DNA of 64,000 nt from Liolophura sinensis (taxonomy: Eukaryota; Mollusca; Polyplacophora; Chitonida; Chitonidae). The translations under genes were made by a program, and so were the position numbers. Of the stretch, positions 1 to 11,058 are shown piece by piece. Every line of letters starts with the position of its first letter. Within the stretch, counting starts at the first letter, position 1. The notes under the pieces were generated by a model, which was given only the letters and a program-made list of their open reading frames with translations, had not been told where the DNA came from and did no database searches. The stretch covers positions 16,835,191-16,899,190 of the forward strand of contig NC_088300.1 of the NCBI RefSeq assembly GCF_032854445.1, written 5' to 3'.

Positions 1-3000
1 ACAAAGGGTAACTACATGTGTTGAAAACAATAAGTAGTACCAAATTTATATGAGGATGGATGTACATACTAGTAAGGCCAACAGACAATTTGCAGTTTAA
101 GAGCACTATGGGGTAGACATATTCCATTATCAGATAGCATACTTGTACATGTAGTATATAGAAGCTACATGGAGCACATCAATGACTCGTCTGTTAAATT
201 TCTATAATACTATGACTGCTGAACAAAACCTGTACCGGTTCTGAGTAGCAAATTTGTCCTAATGCTGAACACATGAGTCCTTGATCTTCCCAGAAATGTT
301 TATTCCGTGTTCAAATACATGTATTTACCATGTGTGAGCCTGCATATGCAACATACTCCATAGATAATTTATCTGTTAATCATTTTCTGACTGATCACTG
401 CAACCCAAACATATATAGAGCAAATTTAAGGCGTAATTTTCAACGTCTAGTATGCAAACACTGAATGATGCATGTCAAAGGTAAACCTTAGGTCATAATG
501 AAACGTTAATGTGAAGAGGACATAAACTGTGGCAGCATGTGAAAGCACTGGATCTGGCTACTGAGGAGGGATAACCCTATGCTTATGTACAGAAATTAAC
601 TTACAGCTACTCAGTACATTAGACACTGAAGCTCAAGTTACATGCAGATGTACAAGAAACATGATCTCAGAGAATGATCTAACGGAGTCCTCAAAACACA
701 GCTCTGCCAATCCCACTGGTCCCACTTCAGCCATGCAACATTCACATGCAAACAACTACAAATGAATCAAAATCAAAAAATACAAATACCATCTTGTACA
801 TATCCAAGTACTGTGTAGTCCACAGAGCAGAAAAAGCAACTGTACGTATGCTCACATGGACATTCAGCACGTCTTGCTGGATGATGTCCTTTTTATGGAG
901 GTATGGCTTGAAAAGTACTGTGTAGTCCAAAGAGTACAAAAAGCACATTCAACCCACCTTTTTGGACGATGTCCTTATTACAGAGAAAATGAAATGCATT
1001 ATTTTTTCTTTCACAACTCTGGCAACTCCTCAGATGAAGCATGGATGAAAATCCAATAACGCGAAAAAAAAAGTGAAGTGTATAAGGAAAACCATGCTCA
1101 ATCAAATATTGAATCAATGTGACAAGGATGAAAACTGAACCTTGTAGACGGTATAAATGCAAATAGCAGCCTATGTTGATAGGGCAGTTAAACCTGAGGA
1201 CTGACAATGAAGTGCTATGAAGCCCTTGGTCAAAGTGAGCTTGAAATGGCAAGCACTAAAGTGGACGGCAGTCATATACATGTATAAACCTCAGTAATGA
1301 TTCTCGCCTCTGACAGTAAAGAATTTCTGGTAGCTGATTGGAAGAAGCTTCAGAAATACCCTGTGTTCTGAGCCCAAAGAGCCTGGAGGAACTCGCACGC
1401 ATGTTTCAACCTTCTGTACAGCAATCCCAGCTAAAGTTATGTAACCGACTTCATTAGAGAACACACAGGTACCACAAAATGTGCTTGGAAGAAACCTTAA
1501 AACACTGTCCTAGACAAGAGGAAAAAATCAACACAAAAAACAAAACACATCACTGTCATGCTGCTCAGTTTTAATGGATTGCTGTTCTCAGTGTAGAAAA
1601 GCCTGTAAGATTCCGATGTCCATAAATATACATGCTTGTCCGTGTATCCCAGTTCACTGTGAATGTACATGTACATACAAATACCGCACTTACCAGACTC
1701 AAGATATCAATACACTGTACCTGATGTTTTAATCACCTCTGAAGCATTAAAAAATGGCAGAAATGACCAAAGAGTAGTGGTTTCCTCTATAAGCCTGGTT
1801 GGCAGCATTGAATGTCATCACGAAAAATTTCACAACTAAGGAAACTAAGCTAACAAATTCCTGATCAAGCAATTGAGATTCCAAATCATAAACTGATTAC
1901 ACACTTGTCTGACCGTTAGACAGATTTAACCATAAAATCAGGCACAATGGGTGACATTCCATTATGACCCTGGCAATGTTGGTTCGTTTGTGTATATCAC
2001 CGTTAACCATTCACCAAAGGTGCCACCAGTGGTGTCAGTGTCGCCCATTTACTTCTTACCAAGCAAGGCTCCATGTCTAGATATCTAAAGATTGGGATAT
2101 CCAGATATTGCTGCCTAGGGCATGCATGGACAGGATCAAACCAGCAATAATGGCAATGTTAATTGTATTTAGATGCAGATACTTTTGGAGTTCCTTGCAT
2201 CTGCCAATGTTACCGGATGTCATATGCTGTGTAAATGTGCATTTATATATATGGTATATGTATTTCTGGGTGCCTGTACCAATATACATAAATGTACAGT
2301 ACACTTCATCTTTGTAATAAAAAGATGCTATGTCTACACACAATATATACAATGTCTAAAAGAGGATGTTAATTATGCACATTGCTGCACACTGGGGGTG
2401 GGCCTCCTTTCCTATTCCACTTTCTATTACATCTACTTGTGTTTTCTTTTCACACAACACAATGAAAGTTATGTATACTTAAATGCATAAACAGATCAGA
2501 ATTTTTTCGCCCTAAAACTGGTGACTCAAACATGTACACATCGATGTAACTGTATGCAAACCTATACATCAAATATACATGTAGACATAGGTAGTTTGCC
2601 AGAAACTGCTTTTCTGGACCCCTCAGTGTAAACAGAGCAGGATGGTTCAAACTGCAGACTTCCCAGTTACCACACCTATTTCCACACTTACATAAATATA
2701 ACAACTGTGGCAGAGACAGGTCCTGTCTGTGTTACTCAATTTAAGACTTTCTATCTACTAGGGTGGTACACAGCCTTCAGTTTTGACTGACAACCCTGAA
2801 TGGCTCAAGGATCATACCACTGACTATCCAAGCTCAAAAACAAGTTCATTTAAGATTCCAATCCATGTGATAACCTATTTGTTAGGCACAATGAATAATT
2901 GGGCAGAGGTTATTTAAACCATGATTTGTAAAACCATGGCAAGGTGCATATCAAACCTACATGAAATAGCCAAAGTAAAGTATGAGCTGGGCCAAGTATA

Positions 3001-3065
3001 GGGAACTTTCATTTACATGTACAACTGAAATTTATTGTCATTGAAATCTATGACTTATACCCAAC

Positions 3066-3612
3066 ATCACTCAACTTTTGATGAGTCAACAAGAGTCAAC
3101 TTGAAGTTGAGTCAACAAGCTGAGCCGTGTTGAATAGTCTGGGTGGGTTCTTCAACTCCGTTCAACAGAACTCAACACCATCCAACTTGGCTGAATCGGA
3201 AATGTGCATGTGTATTTTCTGTCAAGTTGAGTCAAGTTGAGTGAATGTAGCCAATAAGCGGGCGTGACCATCTTAATTCAAGCGACCTTGGCAAAATGGC
3301 AGCGCCAAAGGTGAAAGACAGAAACTGGTCTCTCGATGAGACTTGTTAATACAGGAGTACGGCCATGGCAATAAGCACAGCCCATACACCCACGAAACGA
3401 TTCTTCAGGCTGCTCCTCATTGTGTCTTATGCACTGGAGTTAAAGATGGATATTTCCCTCCAATTTATCTAAAGTTAGGTAAAAAAACACAGCTCAACTT
3501 GGTTCAACACATGACAACAGTGTTGGATAATGGTGACCTATCTAATTTGTGTGGACGGGACACTCAACTTCCCTCAACAGCATTCAACTTGATCTTGAGT
3601 CAACAAAATTGA
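3066..3612 (+). mobile_element. Harbinger-like or MITE-like element with a broken Myb/SANT-type domain
   Basis: Both ends are packed with short copies of TCAACTTGA and GAGTCAAC in both orientations, and both contain CACTCAACTT followed by GAGTCAACAA. Between them an ATG at 3296 begins MAAPKVKDRNWSLDET. The frame then shifts by one base and continues LLIQEYGHGNKHSPYTHET in the frame that starts at 3343. An aromatic residue followed by acidic residues and LLI-EY is typical of the trihelix Myb/SANT-like proteins carried by Harbinger transposons. I infer a non-autonomous relic. Target-site duplications were not resolved. A poly(A) stretch at 3656 follows but may be unrelated. Confidence 0.5.
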
Positions 3613-6300
3613 AAGATCTGGACAAGGCTTAAATATTAACTAACTTTCCCCATTAAATAAAAAAAAAAAAAAAAAAAGGAAACTGAGATCACAAACAATA
3701 TCACCCTAAGGTAACTGACATACATGGATGTCCAGAAACAAAAACTGATGATGCAAAAATGGATGTTTGCTGATGCTTTCAGTAGCAGCAGCAGTAAAAT
3801 CATACTGATGGGCTCCAAGAAATACAGATGTACATGTGCTATTAAATGTGTAAAAATACCGTAATGACCTGAAATATTCGACTGAAATGTCTGTAATGTG
3901 GCAGAGCAATAAAAAATAGTATCATACTATCAGTATACATGTATCTGATCTCTTAAACTCAATTTCTGTTACATTTAAGACTGATTTATTCAGTTCTTGA
4001 AGTACACTGCATAATGTTTTCAGATCTTGTTAAATGATCATTAGTCAATGCCTTCAAAAATTGTTACTTGCAACAAGCTCCACAGCTTGTACTGATGTTA
4101 GTTAAAAACAGGGCAACCTGAGGTCTGTTATTTCTTGAGATAATAACCATGTGGCAGGGAGACTTGGAACTGAGTAAAGCAAGCACAGATACATTAGGTG
4201 CACATGGTCTGGTCACACATCAAAATCAGCAATGTTAAATATGTTATTTAACAAAGCCATTTCTTTCAAGTCAGTGTGCAGTGTACAAAGTCAATGCAAC
4301 AACATTGGGTTAACAGTGTTGGCAAAAGTGGTGATAAACAAATATTTAGAATTTAAAATACTGTTTACATTTTATCCAAGAACACTTTGATCTTGGATCT
4401 CATAATCTATTGACAGTGCTGATTCATGGAGCTTGCATGCTCCTTTATATAATTTGATGCCAATCAAATGGGAACATATATACATGTATGCAAACTGAAT
4501 AAAGCAACATACATTTTTCACTCTTTCACTTACTGCCAACAGAAATATTGAGCTTTAGAGTACAACACTGATCGTTAACAAATTTAACGTGGCCCAACAT
4601 TCATTATAATTTTAATCATTTGACACTTGGCTTGATGTTACTCTAAGTTTATTAAAATGAATAAATGTGGAGAAAGTGTATCACAGAATTGCTCTGGATG
4701 TCTTTCCCTTCTTGACTGGCTCTTGGCAAAATAAGCTATTATGCTTTTCAAACCAAAAATGCACAATAAAACTCAGTGAGACTTCATTACAAAAACATTG
4801 TACTATTGCATGAAGGGTGGAAATATTAATTTTCTGTGAGTTAACTGATCATGCAGCCAAATCCCAAAAATACCAGACAAATTTCACTTTCGTAGGTCAA
4901 TTATAACAGACAAGTGTAGTTTCATAATTTAAGATAGTGAGCAATTTTTACCTGCACTCGCTATAAATCTTCACTGTTATGAAAAGAAATCAGGTTTATA
5001 AAAACTTTTTTTATCTGGAATCTCCCCATGATACATGTAATATTTTGCTTGTTTAGTTGGCTAGGAAGGCAAAGATTCAACATTTCCCCTTTCTGTTTTA
5101 AACTCTGCTGTCTTTTCTATTAGCATCAAATACAGTACATCTACACACCTCTAGTACATGTACGTGTATGTACATGAAACCATATACAAGTACATGTACA
5201 TGCACATAGTTTTACACTGCATCAGACAAAATAGTCCGCTTTTCACTGGACAACAACAGTCATGGGGGGCATAGATATATTCTCGAATCCTGCAGATGAC
5301 GTCAAATAGATCTGCTGAGTAGGCAACCTCCCTTTGTTGGGGTCCAACAATGGCCTCATCTCTGAAGCCATTCACCTATACATCGGTGTTCTGCACTGAA
5401 CTGATGGGTGTTTGTTGCTTGGTAGCTCAGTGATGGGATATGCATCTACATATGGTGTCCATAATCCTCATATATTTGTGAATCCTATCACTGAGTAACC
5501 ATGTAACTATTAATACACTTTATAGATGTCCTGTGCATGTATTTACACATAAATGCTTGTTTCCTGTACATGATCTCTGTCTGAACTTAAAGTATATTTC
5601 TATAAGCGCTGCATTTTTTAAATATCTTATGTGGAGTTCACTGTGCATTTATACTGGCTACAAAGGGCTGACTTTCTGATGGTTATAAATCCATCCCTGT
5701 GTAGATATTATATACACACTGCGTAAATAACTATTAATATTTCACTGCAAATACATGTACTGTAAAGGAACATACCCAAGGCAAAGAACATCACTGTCGT
5801 GTGATGTTTCCAAGTGACTAATCAAAGCAGGCTTCTGGCAACACAGAAAAATAACTGCTGCAAAACAAACATTTACGTGGACATACTACTACTGTACATG
5901 TATGTAGGTCTGAATTTCAAAATATAAATAGATGAAGAGACACAACTACATAGTACATGTTCAACTTAAAAAGCATATATACATATATCAAAAAGTCTGC
6001 ACAAGTATTTGATGTTTATCTAAATGTACACACAGTGTAAAGAGCATGTGCATTAGGAAAATGCAGCCTAGAGCTGAAGAGTACAAGGAGTTCATTACTG
6101 AACCTTGAATGAGAAAAAAGATGCACATATATTTAGGGTTCTCATCCATGTAAGAGAACACTTTAACGTAATGAAATAGTTAAGGATTTTCAAGGACCTA
6201 ACTAATACAGGGGCAGTGGAACATCACAAAATTTATGCAGCTGAAGCACCATAGACACATGTACAAAGAAAAAAATAAGAAAGACAAACATTCTAAAAAT

Positions 6301-6521
6301 TCAGAACAGTTTTGAAAGTTGAAAAGAAAAGCTGGAATCCAACACTGGGCATTTGGCAATGATGGACAATTCACTCCAAGTAGCCAGGTTATGGAAGTCC
6401 TTAACGGATTTGGTCCATCATTAGCCTTGAAAGCGTCACATGATATTTTAGCTGTGACTTCAAAACACTTCAACAGCAGCTCTTGATTACTAGGCTTCTT
6501 ATGGTGGATAGAAAGACACTG
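6301..6521 (-). pseudogene. Decayed coding-like fragment in the NCX intron
   Basis: On the minus strand TTTATTGCAG is followed at 6521 by an open frame beginning QCLSIHHKKPSNQ and continuing LLLKCFEVTAKISCDAFKAN. After DGPNP the same frame loses protein-like character, while the next frame reads VKDFHNLATWSELSIIAKC and ends at a stop at 6301. One frameshift would join them, which suggests an old coding exon or retrocopy. I do not recognise the family. A chance ORF remains possible. Confidence 0.3.
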
Positions 6522-8159
6522 CTGCAATAAATTAGATTTTGACGTTATTATATGCATTAAAGTGGAGCATTCTGAACCAATTGGACGGTCACACATTTGG
6601 AATTGAGAATGGCTATGTTAACAATGCCTACATGGTGGGCAGGAGGCTGCAGTAATTTGTCAGGTTGAGCTGTCAACTAAATTATTTCAAACAGTCACTT
6701 CCTTAGAAAGAGAACATTTTGAAAACACTGTGCAACCAGCTGATTAAGGAAACATCGCCAAGACAGAAATTGTTCCAAATGAAAATGTTTTGACCTGCAT
6801 TCCATACATTCCCTGAAAACTTGATAAACTGTAAAACTCTGTTGAAAATGGAACAGAGCTATGTCAACTCTTCAGTGGAGTATCTGGAGTTGTCTGTTGT
6901 AATTTGCTCTATCAAATTTTGCGTGATAACATAAATGTACACCTCAGCTGGAACCACACAGCAAAGTTTAGTACCCATGATACAGGAGTGCTCCTGCAAA
7001 TAAGTCTTGTGACATCATGCAAGATAAATAAACTGGCAAAATGGTGTAAATAAAATGTGTGGCAATATGTAGGCACTGATAATGGGGGTTATTTGATATT
7101 TATTCTGTATAAAAGCATTGTAGTACATTTTTAACACTTTTGAAACACTTTTAATTCTTTGGGAATTAATTCAAGATTTATTCAAAAATAAATTTTTTTC
7201 ATGGATTTCAAAGGCCAGTGGGAACCTTGTGTACTTAAAATACATGTATCTCAAATACATGTACCTAAAATGACAAGACAAAGGTAAATGTAAATACAAA
7301 TGTACATGTACGTGTGGCCTACTGCACAGAATATTAATCGTTGAAGACGGCTTGTGCTTGGCCACCATAGTGTGCAACTCTGTACATCACGTGTCAGAAA
7401 GTCTGTCACTAACTTGCCAAAGGCCAATGCTTTACCAAGGGCACTCAGATTTCCTCCCATCATATATACTGCCAGTGAAAAATTCTTAAGTATTAAATCA
7501 ATTAAAATAAATGCACTTATTCATGTAAATCCTACTACTAAAATCTGGCATATGATTAATCTAAACAAAAAAGTTTGGTCATCTTCACACATTGATCTGT
7601 TGATCACTCTACCAAAAATTGCTTAGAAATACATGCATAATGAACACCCCATGACAGTCATGACGCATTTTAAATGCGTTGCCATGGCATCTAGCTTATC
7701 CTGGCCATTAGGCCACACCGTAGACATGTCATAGTACTATCCTCTTCTAGCATTGGGTTTTCCTAAAAAGAATATTACGGTGAAGCTAGGGTCTGAGTTC
7801 TGCATGGCTTAGGGCTACATGAAAACAATGAATATCCATCAGGAACAAAATTCAATTCAATCTCATAGCTAATGATGATTAATTAATTAGAAGTTCATGT
7901 ACAAAGGGGAATGTATAACATCAGCATGTACATGTTATACAGTATTCTATCCACACAATCCAGGCCATAGAACATTCAATGCATTAGCAACACCACAAGA
8001 GAAGCGAGTCAAGCTCAATACACGACAGCTTGACATTTGGAAGATAGTGCTGGCAGTGATCTGAAATTTGGTCCATTTACCATTAGATCAGAATGTAGAT
8101 TACTATACAAGTATGACATTTCACAAATTCCAAAAGAGCTACATATACAAGTATATCTG

Positions 8160-8213
8160 CAATGAACCATAGGTACTTATGGTACTCAATGAACCATAGG
8201 TACTTATGGTACT
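8160..8213. repeat. Perfect 27-bp tandem duplication with a palindromic core
   Basis: Two identical 27-base units lie end to end. Each contains CCATAGGTACTTATGG, which is nearly its own reverse complement, so either copy could form a short hairpin. The absence of any difference between the copies implies a recent event. Confidence 0.9.
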
Positions 8214-9255
8214 ATGCATTCACCAATAATTAGTAGCTTTCAGTCTGGGAGCTATACAGTTTGAAAATGAGCTGAATTCAAAACTCAGCCTGAATCCACC
8301 ATGTACATAGTGTGTCATTAAATTTTTATAAAATTAAAGAAATATTTAATACTTTGAAATTAAATAATAAATTAAACCATCCAATCACCTTGACAGCAAA
8401 TAAATAAGTCTGATAACATTACACAATGATCCTTTAATTGACACCACTATCTTATTCAGGATACAATTTAAGTACAGGACAGGTGTTACTGCTGGGACCT
8501 TTAAAGCAGTAGGTGTAAGAACTGCCACAAAGACATGTACAGTGATAGCCGGATAAGAGTAAGGCTTTCGTCATTTACTTTTGGAGGGGTGTTTTTCTAC
8601 GACGTACATGTACATATGGTTATTTCACAAGTAATATGCAAACAAAACATGTGTACTATCACAGAAAATCCAAATGCAAAGTATGCTGTTTGTGTTTTAT
8701 CTAGAGGGTTTATACATTTTCTTTTTTTCTTCACCACTGGTTGTTTGTGCACCTCAAGTACATGCAGGATTACCACTGACATGCATTGTACATGTAATTT
8801 AGATATCAAGAGTACTCAATGCTGGTACAAAACAAAATGTGTGTTGAAATGATCTTGTGTTATATTTGCCATATTTCTGCATGCATACATGTAGATAAGT
8901 GCTGGAGACAAGAAACACAAAATCAACTGAATATGGCCCTCAGGGACTACTGTCCTTACCCATGTTAATGATGTTAGGTCGAATGTTCAAAGACAACCCC
9001 AGGCAATATTAATAATCAGCTAGCAATCTGAGAACCTTTATGGAGGGAAATGAAGACTGGTAAACAGATTTCATCTCAAGAAGTTTAATGCCAGAGCTGA
9101 ATATTAGAAATTTATCCAGAAAACAAATGCAGGCATGACTAGAATTTGAAACTAGCTATGTTCATTTCAGTTTTATTCTCAAAGCATTTTAAAAAGACTG
9201 TCTGATTTGTTGGACTGTTTAGAAATAAGTTTGTATCCTACAAGAGTTTGAAAAT

Positions 9256-9261
9256 ACTTAC
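9256..9261 (-). other. 5' splice donor of the NCX exon
   Basis: The minus strand reads GA|GTAAGT, a consensus donor. The reading frame reaches a stop immediately inside the intron, which confirms the boundary. Confidence 0.93.
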
Positions 9262-11036
9262 TCAGATTCATCATTTTCAAAGGTTAATTCTCCTTCACAC
9301 TCCTGATAGTCTTTTCCAGCTTTTGCTGTCCCATCAATGGCTCTGTAGCCTATTTTAACACATCCTCGTGCTCCTGATGATCTTAGTACCTTTACTTCGG
9401 CCTCTCCACAAGACTCGTGCACAGTCATCTCACTATCCTCAAATAGAAATATTCCTGGATGGTCATCATCCAAGATCATGACAGTGGCCAAGGAAGGGTT
9501 GGACAGTTGTACCTTGCAGTCTGTTGGTGAGGGTGTACTATTGCTGTCCAACATGCCATCAGAATCGCCAATCCTCACATTACTTAACCTCACATAGAAA
9601 TGCTCATCCTCCTCAAATATCTCATCATCCAGAATAGTAACCGGAAACTGCTTATGCACCTCCTGTGAATGAAACACAAGTGTACCTTCTGCATAGACAA
9701 AGTCTGATCCCGCATTAGCAGTACCATCCTCTGTCCTATAGTCAACATAAACGGTTTTATTTAAGTCTCCCCCCTCACGGGACACAGTGAGGTAGAATGT
9801 GCCAATATTTTCCATGACAGTGTAATGGCCAGGATCAAAGAAGATTTTGGTAATATTATCATCAGATTTTAGATCCAGCTTAACATCTTGTAGACTCGCT
9901 CTCTTTTCAATTTTAGCTTTCTTGATGACATTGCCTCCTCCAGTAAGTTTTCGCGTAGCTTGAATGCGATAAAAAGCTCTACTTTTAGGACCTTTATTAA
10001 CAGCTTCAAACTCTGCTCTTTCTTCTAATGTTTTCATGTCAATATTTGGAAACTTCTTTCTCAAATCGCGCAAAATTTCAATGTATTCTAGTCGATGCTG
10101 CTCAAACTCCTTGATTTCTTCATCCTCTGGATTTGAGTCGCGAAATTGGACATCATCCCCAACGTGATTTGAGGTGGCTTTACCATCTGCCAACTCAGTG
10201 TCTCCCTCAGTCTGAATCACAACAGCTTTGTTTCTCGAGCTACGGTATTTCTTTGAAAGGAATTTATAGAAGAAAATTCTCTTATCAGCTATGTATGCTG
10301 TGAGGACAGTTAAAGGGAAGAAGAGAAGAGTTAGTATTGCTTCCCAAAGCTCAACCTCTTCTGGACTGGACACAGAAATGATGAAATATAACCACAGATA
10401 AGCAAATATACTCCAAGATGCTGTGATGAAAAAAACACGCAAATGTTTAATGCGCCTTGTCTCACCAGCTGGGATGACATAAACACAAAGAGCTGTAATC
10501 ACAAATAAGTTGAAGGCAGCACTTCCTACAATTGTGCTTGGGCCCAACTCCCCTGCCTTGAAGCCTCTCCCACAAATCTCAATAATAGAGAGTAAAATTT
10601 CAGGTGCAGATGATCCCAAAGCCATCAAAGTCAAATTGGATACAGTTTCATTCCATATTCTGACACTCACAATAGCAGTTTGGCCATTGGGTTTTTTAAC
10701 CACTATTTCTTTCTCTTTTGATGTGATGACCTCAATGGCTGCCATGAATCTGTCTGCAATGATGGATACCCCAAGGAACATGTAGATCATAGCTGCCATG
10801 TAGACTGTGGCACGGGCAGCCCGGTCACCATCACTCAGGTTGCCCACTGGCTTCCATAAAGGTAACATAATACCTTTCTCACACTCAGTTTTAGTGAAAC
10901 AGGCTGTGCTATTCGCAGCCTCTGCATAACTGTTAGACAGACAACACAGCAGGATGATGGTCAAAATGAGGTAAGTTGAAATTGGCATCTTACTGCCCCA
11001 GCGCAGGGCTTTATCTGATGAAGTTCTATGGGCCAT
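9262..11036 (-). CDS. Slc8a: Na+/Ca2+ exchanger (NCX, SLC8 family), large 5' coding exon, partial
   Basis: This exon encodes the N-terminal 591 residues plus two bases of a plasma-membrane Na+/Ca2+ exchanger, which extrudes Ca2+ in exchange for Na+. The start is MAHRTSS at 11036, with G at -3 and G at +4; the frame is open upstream to 11108 but has no earlier ATG. A hydrophobic signal peptide spans about residues 21-40. Membrane segments begin near 78. The alpha-1 repeat is intact, with GSSAPEILLS at 141-150 and GPSTIVGSAAFN at 165-176. The XIP-like basic stretch RIFFYKFLSKKYR lies at 253-265. The cytosolic loop carries CBD1 (about 394-527, acidic sites DDEIFEEDE and DDDH) and the start of CBD2 (SSGARG near 553). 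The exon ends at a GTAAGT donor, splitting a codon after GA. The rest of CBD2, alpha-2 and the C-terminal membrane segments lie outside the window. Conservation with animal NCX proteins is strong, so family assignment is near certain; the paralogue number is not. Confidence 0.97.
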
Positions 11037-11058
11037 TGCTAAGTGTTGTTCTATGTTC
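11037..11058 (-). other. 5' UTR portion and 3' splice acceptor of the NCX exon
   Basis: On the minus strand a T-rich tract is followed by two possible acceptors, ATATCAG ending at 11065 and TTTCAG ending at 11059. The second leaves a 22-base 5' UTR before the start codon at 11036. The in-frame extension up to 11108 starts only at a TTG codon and crosses these acceptor sites, so it is intron rather than protein. At least one upstream non-coding exon is therefore expected. Confidence 0.6.

Larger units (their letters stand above)
1..9255 (-). other. NCX intron downstream of the large coding exon
   Basis: This is a continuous AT-rich intron. I looked on the minus strand for the next NCX exons, whose proteins carry acidic cassettes and later the alpha-2 repeat, and found none. 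It holds a Harbinger-like element (3066-3612), a poly(A) tract at 3656-3676, a decayed coding-like fragment (6301-6521), a perfect 27-bp duplication (8160-8213) and many palindromic TACATGTA octamers. ORFs of 60-130 codons elsewhere in it look like chance ORFs. Confidence 0.75.

Noticed and set aside
1692-1722. Donor-like CTG|GTAAGTGC in the NCX intron, considered as a cassette exon
   Set aside because: All frames before it contain stops and none resembles an NCX cassette.
5151-5375. 74-codon minus ORF in the NCX intron
   Set aside because: Partly protein-like, but no polypyrimidine acceptor precedes it and it does not match NCX.
10510-10785. Plus-strand ORF opposite NCX
   Set aside because: It is a shadow of the conserved minus-strand coding sequence.
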